64,000 nt of DNA from positions 248,001-312,000 of the forward strand of contig NZ_SPQL01000004.1 in assembly GCF_004570385.1 (NCBI RefSeq). The letters are read 5' to 3'. The translations under genes were made by a program, and so were the position numbers. Source of the stretch: Blastococcus sp. CT_GayMR19. Lineage in GTDB: Bacteria > Actinomycetota > Actinomycetes > Mycobacteriales > Geodermatophilaceae. The notes beneath the pieces were generated by a model. The model had not been told where the DNA came from. It did not search any database and saw nothing but the letters and a program-made list of their open reading frames with translations. Positions 61,413 to 64,000 of the stretch are shown here, in pieces (the stretch's first letter is position 1; each line of letters begins with the position of its first letter).

Positions 61413-63320
61413 GTGTCTGAGACTCTTCCCGCCGAGGGGCTGCTCGGCTGGTCCTGGCTGCTGATCGCGCTGCCGCTCGCCGGCGCCGCGGTGCTGCTGC
61501 TGGGCGGCCGGCGCACCGACCGGTGGGGCCACCTGCTGGGCACCGCGACCGTGGTCGCCTCGTTCGTGGTCGGCCTGCTGTGCACCTTCCAGCTGGCCGG
61601 TCTGGACGAGAAGTCGGTGTCGGTCGACCTGTTCACCTTCATCTCCTCCGGCGACCTCGACATCCGGGCCGGGCTGCTCTACGACCCGCTGTCGGCCGCG
61701 TTCGTCCTGCTGATCACCGGCGTGGGCTCGCTGATCCACATCTACTCGATCGGCTACATGGCGCACGACGACGGCCGCCGCCGGTTCTTCGCCTACCTGA
61801 ACCTGTTCGTCGCGGCGATGCTGCTGCTGGTCCTCGGCAACAGCTTCGTGGCGCTCTACGTGGGCTGGGAGGGCGTCGGTCTCGCGTCGTACCTGCTGAT
61901 CGCGTTCTGGTACACCCGCCCGGCGGCCGCCACGGCGGCCAAGAAGGCGTTCATCATGAACCGGGTCGGCGACGTCGGCCTGGCCCTCGCGATCTTCCTG
62001 ATGTTCGCCCAGCTCGGGACGACGGACTACGCCGGCGTCTTCGGCGAGATCGGCACCGTGGCCGGCGGCACGGTCACCGCGATCGGGCTGCTGCTCCTGC
62101 TCGGCGCGTGCGGCAAGTCCGGTCAGTTCCCGCTGCAGGCGTGGCTGCCGGACGCCATGGAGGGCCCCACCCCCGTCTCCGCGCTCATCCACGCCGCGAC
62201 CATGGTCACCGCCGGCGTCTACCTCATCGCCCGTTGCTCGCCGATCTACGACGAGACGCCGACCGCGCGCACCGTCGTCCTGGCGGTCGGCGCGCTGACC
62301 CTGCTGATCGGGGCGATCGCCGGCTGCGCGTACGACGACATCAAGAAGGTGCTGGCGTACTCGACGGTCAGCCAGATCGGCTACATGTTCCTCGCCGTGG
62401 GTCTCGGCCCGGCCGGGTACGTGGCGGGCCTGGCGCACCTGTACGCGCACGGCTTCTTCAAGGCCGGCCTGTTCCTGGGCGCCGGGTCGGTCATGCACGC
62501 CATGAACGACCAGGTGGACATGCGCCGGTACGGCGGGCTCTGGAAGAAGATGCCGATCACGTTCGCGACGTTCGGCCTCGGCTACCTCGCGCTGATCGGG
62601 ATCTGGCCGTTGGCCGGTGCCTTCACCAAGGACGCCATCATCGAGGCGGCGCTGGACCGCCACGACACGTTCGGCTACCTGCTCGCCGGCATCGCGGTGC
62701 TGGGCGCCGGGCTGACCGCGTTCTACATGACCCGGCTGATGCTGATGACCTTCTTCGGCCGGCCGCGGTGGGAGGACGGCGTCCACCCGCACGAGTCGCC
62801 CGTGGTGATGACGCTGCCGATGATCGTGCTGGCCGTCGGCTCGGTGGCGTCCGGCTTCCTGCTCGTCTCGGCGTTCCCGCTGTCGGACTGGATGGCACCG
62901 GTGTTCGGGGAGCCGGAGGAGGCCGCGCACGTGATCGCCCCGGCCACCGTCCTGCTGATCGTGACGGTGGTGTCGCTGCTGGGCATCGCGCTCGCCTGGC
63001 TGTTCGTCGGCCGCCGCGAGATCCCGGTGACGGCGCCCGTGCGGGTCTCCCCGGTCACGCGGGCCGCGCGCAACGCGCTGTACGCCGACACGGTCAACGA
63101 ATCCCTGTTCATGCGCCCCGGCCAGTGGCTGACGCGCGCGCTGGTGTTCGTCGACAACCGCGGGGTGGACGGCGCGGTCAACGGGCTGGCGGCGACCCTC
63201 GGCGGTTCGTCGTCGCGGCTGGGCCGGGCCCAGACCGGCTTCGTCCGGTCCTACGCACTCGGGATGCTCGGCGGCGCCGTGCTGGTCGCCGGCGCCCTGC
63301 TGGCGGTGACGGCCGGATGA
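61413..63320 (+). CDS. nuoL: NADH-quinone oxidoreductase subunit L
   Basis: A 635-residue antiporter-like proton-pump subunit with about 16 helices, including the lateral helix near the C-terminus. Key features: GWEGVGLASYLLIAFWY (TM5 Glu), GACGKSGQFPLQAWLPDAM (TM7 Lys), ALIHAATMVTAGVYLIAR, and SKD-equivalent AFTKDAII. GTG 61413 is used. Thirty-seven bases separate it from nuoM. Confidence 0.95.
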   Translation: MSETLPAEGLLGWSWLLIALPLAGAAVLLLGGRRTDRWGHLLGTATVVASFVVGLLCTFQLAGLDEKSVSVDLFTFISSGDLDIRAGLLYDPLSAAFVLLITGVGSLIHIYSIGYMAHDDGRRRFFAYLNLFVAAMLLLVLGNSFVALYVGWEGVGLASYLLIAFWYTRPAAATAAKKAFIMNRVGDVGLALAIFLMFAQLGTTDYAGVFGEIGTVAGGTVTAIGLLLLLGACGKSGQFPLQAWLPDAMEGPTPVSALIHAATMVTAGVYLIARCSPIYDETPTARTVVLAVGALTLLIGAIAGCAYDDIKKVLAYSTVSQIGYMFLAVGLGPAGYVAGLAHLYAHGFFKAGLFLGAGSVMHAMNDQVDMRRYGGLWKKMPITFATFGLGYLALIGIWPLAGAFTKDAIIEAALDRHDTFGYLLAGIAVLGAGLTAFYMTRLMLMTFFGRPRWEDGVHPHESPVVMTLPMIVLAVGSVASGFLLVSAFPLSDWMAPVFGEPEEAAHVIAPATVLLIVTVVSLLGIALAWLFVGRREIPVTAPVRVSPVTRAARNALYADTVNESLFMRPGQWLTRALVFVDNRGVDGAVNGLAATLGGSSSRLGRAQTGFVRSYALGMLGGAVLVAGALLAVTAG

Positions 63321-63357
63321 GCACTTCCAACCTGTCGGGTCGAAAGGCGTGCTCCCT

Positions 63358-64000
63358 GTGACGGACTTCCCGTTCCTGCTGCTGATGATCGCGGTGCCCG
63401 CGATCGGCGCGGCCGTCGTCGCGGCGCTGCCGAAGGGCCGCGACCTCCTGGCGAAGCAGGTGTCCCTGGGGATCAGCCTGGTGGTGCTCCTGCTGGCGGT
63501 GCTGGCGACGGCGGCCTTCGACGTCGGCGGCGACCGGTTCCAGCTCGGCATGGCCGTGCCCTGGATCCCCGACTTCGGCGTGCAGTTCGCGCTCGGGGTG
63601 GACGGCATCGCCCTGGTGATGCTGCTGCTGATCGGCGTGCTCGTGCCGGTGGTCGTCGGCGCCTCGTGGCGTGACGAGCTGCCCGGCGGGCGGTCGATGA
63701 CGGCGTACTTCGCCTGGCTGCTGCTGCTCGAGGCGTTCATGGTGGGTGTCTTCGCCGCCACCGACGTCTTCCTCTTCTACGTCTTCTTCGAGGCGATGCT
63801 CGTCCCGATGTACTTCATCATCGGGAGCTTCGGCGGCCCGCGCCGGCAGTACGCCGCGGTGAAGTTCTTCCTCTACAGCCTGGTCGGCGGGCTAATCATG
63901 CTGGCCGCCGTCATCGGGCTGTACGTGGTGAGCAACAGCCAGCTCGGCGAGGGCACGTTCGCCTTCGACGCGCTGCGCGGGCTGGAGATCGACCCGGGCG
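63358..64000 (+). CDS. nuoM: NADH-quinone oxidoreductase subunit M, 5' part
   Basis: The first 214 residues are present; the gene runs off the window. GTG 63358 has GAAAGG upstream. The visible part contains five hydrophobic segments, FALGVDGIALVMLLL near residue 80 and the antiporter Glu in FYVFFEAMLVPMYFIIG near residue 145, as in MrpD-like subunits. nuoN is expected next. Confidence 0.95.
   Translation, partial: MTDFPFLLLMIAVPAIGAAVVAALPKGRDLLAKQVSLGISLVVLLLAVLATAAFDVGGDRFQLGMAVPWIPDFGVQFALGVDGIALVMLLLIGVLVPVVVGASWRDELPGGRSMTAYFAWLLLLEAFMVGVFAATDVFLFYVFFEAMLVPMYFIIGSFGGPRRQYAAVKFFLYSLVGGLIMLAAVIGLYVVSNSQLGEGTFAFDALRGLEIDPG

Noticed and set aside
61392-63761. 789-residue minus-strand frame opposite nuoL/nuoM
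   Set aside because: It is the codon shadow of nuoL and nuoM, low-complexity (Gln/Arg/His/Gly), with no domain, promoter or ribosome binding site.
1-64000. tRNA, rRNA, tmRNA or other known structured RNA genes
   Set aside because: No cloverleaf with a T-loop GGTTCGAATCC-type motif, nor rRNA-like conserved blocks, was seen on either strand; a covariance-model scan would be needed to be certain.

Overview
The window is a 64 kb stretch of very GC-rich actinobacterial chromosome. Gene order follows the Mycobacterium tuberculosis segment running roughly from murB (Rv0482) to the menaquinone genes (about Rv0558), followed directly by the nuo operon. The rex-hemACD / bldN / rsbN neighbourhood is arranged as in Streptomyces. 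A DUF222-HNH gene, many GTG starts, ATGA start/stop overlaps and the exact gene mixture suggest a member of the Geodermatophilaceae (Blastococcus, Geodermatophilus or Modestobacter). This assignment is inferred from gene content and layout, not from a database search.

Layout. 1-11.4 kb: 3' end of murB, an SDR, mshA (mycothiol synthesis), a YbjN protein, an MFS exporter, an alpha-oxoamine synthase, gpmA, phoU divergent from senX3-regX3, and a GlxA/AdpA-type regulator. 11.3-20.2 kb: an Rv0495c-like protein, ppx, a membrane protein, a DJ-1 protein, a proline-dehydrogenase-like protein, proC, a BldC-like HTH protein, the 32-residue ribosomal protein bS22, an epimerase-like protein, an acyltransferase and a SerB-type HAD phosphatase. 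20.3-24.5 kb: a BldN-like sigma factor with a probable membrane anti-sigma factor, an acyl-CoA ligase and a glutaredoxin. 24.5-32 kb: rex-hemA-hemC-hemD-hemB-hemL. 32-36.6 kb: cytochrome c maturation (System II). 36.7-46.2 kb: menaquinone synthesis (menA, menE, menC, menD, menF, menG), interrupted by two small exported proteins. 46.2-49.7 kb: a short accessory patch (broken nucleotidyltransferase, DUF222-HNH, GNAT, phosphoribosyltransferase). 49.7-64 kb: nuoA to nuoM, with nuoM running off the end.

Taken together the window is largely a respiration region: haem, cytochrome c maturation, menaquinone and complex I lie side by side. The NADH sensor Rex is encoded in the middle. A Rex-type operator overlies the rex promoter, and a perfect one lies upstream of nuoA, so haem synthesis and complex I look linked to NADH/NAD+ ratio. 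Envelope and differentiation genes (BldC-like, BldN-like with its putative anti-sigma) are interleaved.

The least explained structures are: (i) a dispersed intergenic repeat carrying a GTCGTCC-GGA-GGACGAC hairpin with compensating base changes, present four times in the first 20 kb and mostly between convergent genes; (ii) two adjacent exported two-cysteine proteins whose promoter, leader and signal-peptide regions are near-duplicates while their mature parts differ; and (iii) at least twelve genes with TANNNT placed 6-8 nt before the start codon, the pattern of leaderless transcription. No rRNA, tRNA, CRISPR array or intact insertion sequence was seen.
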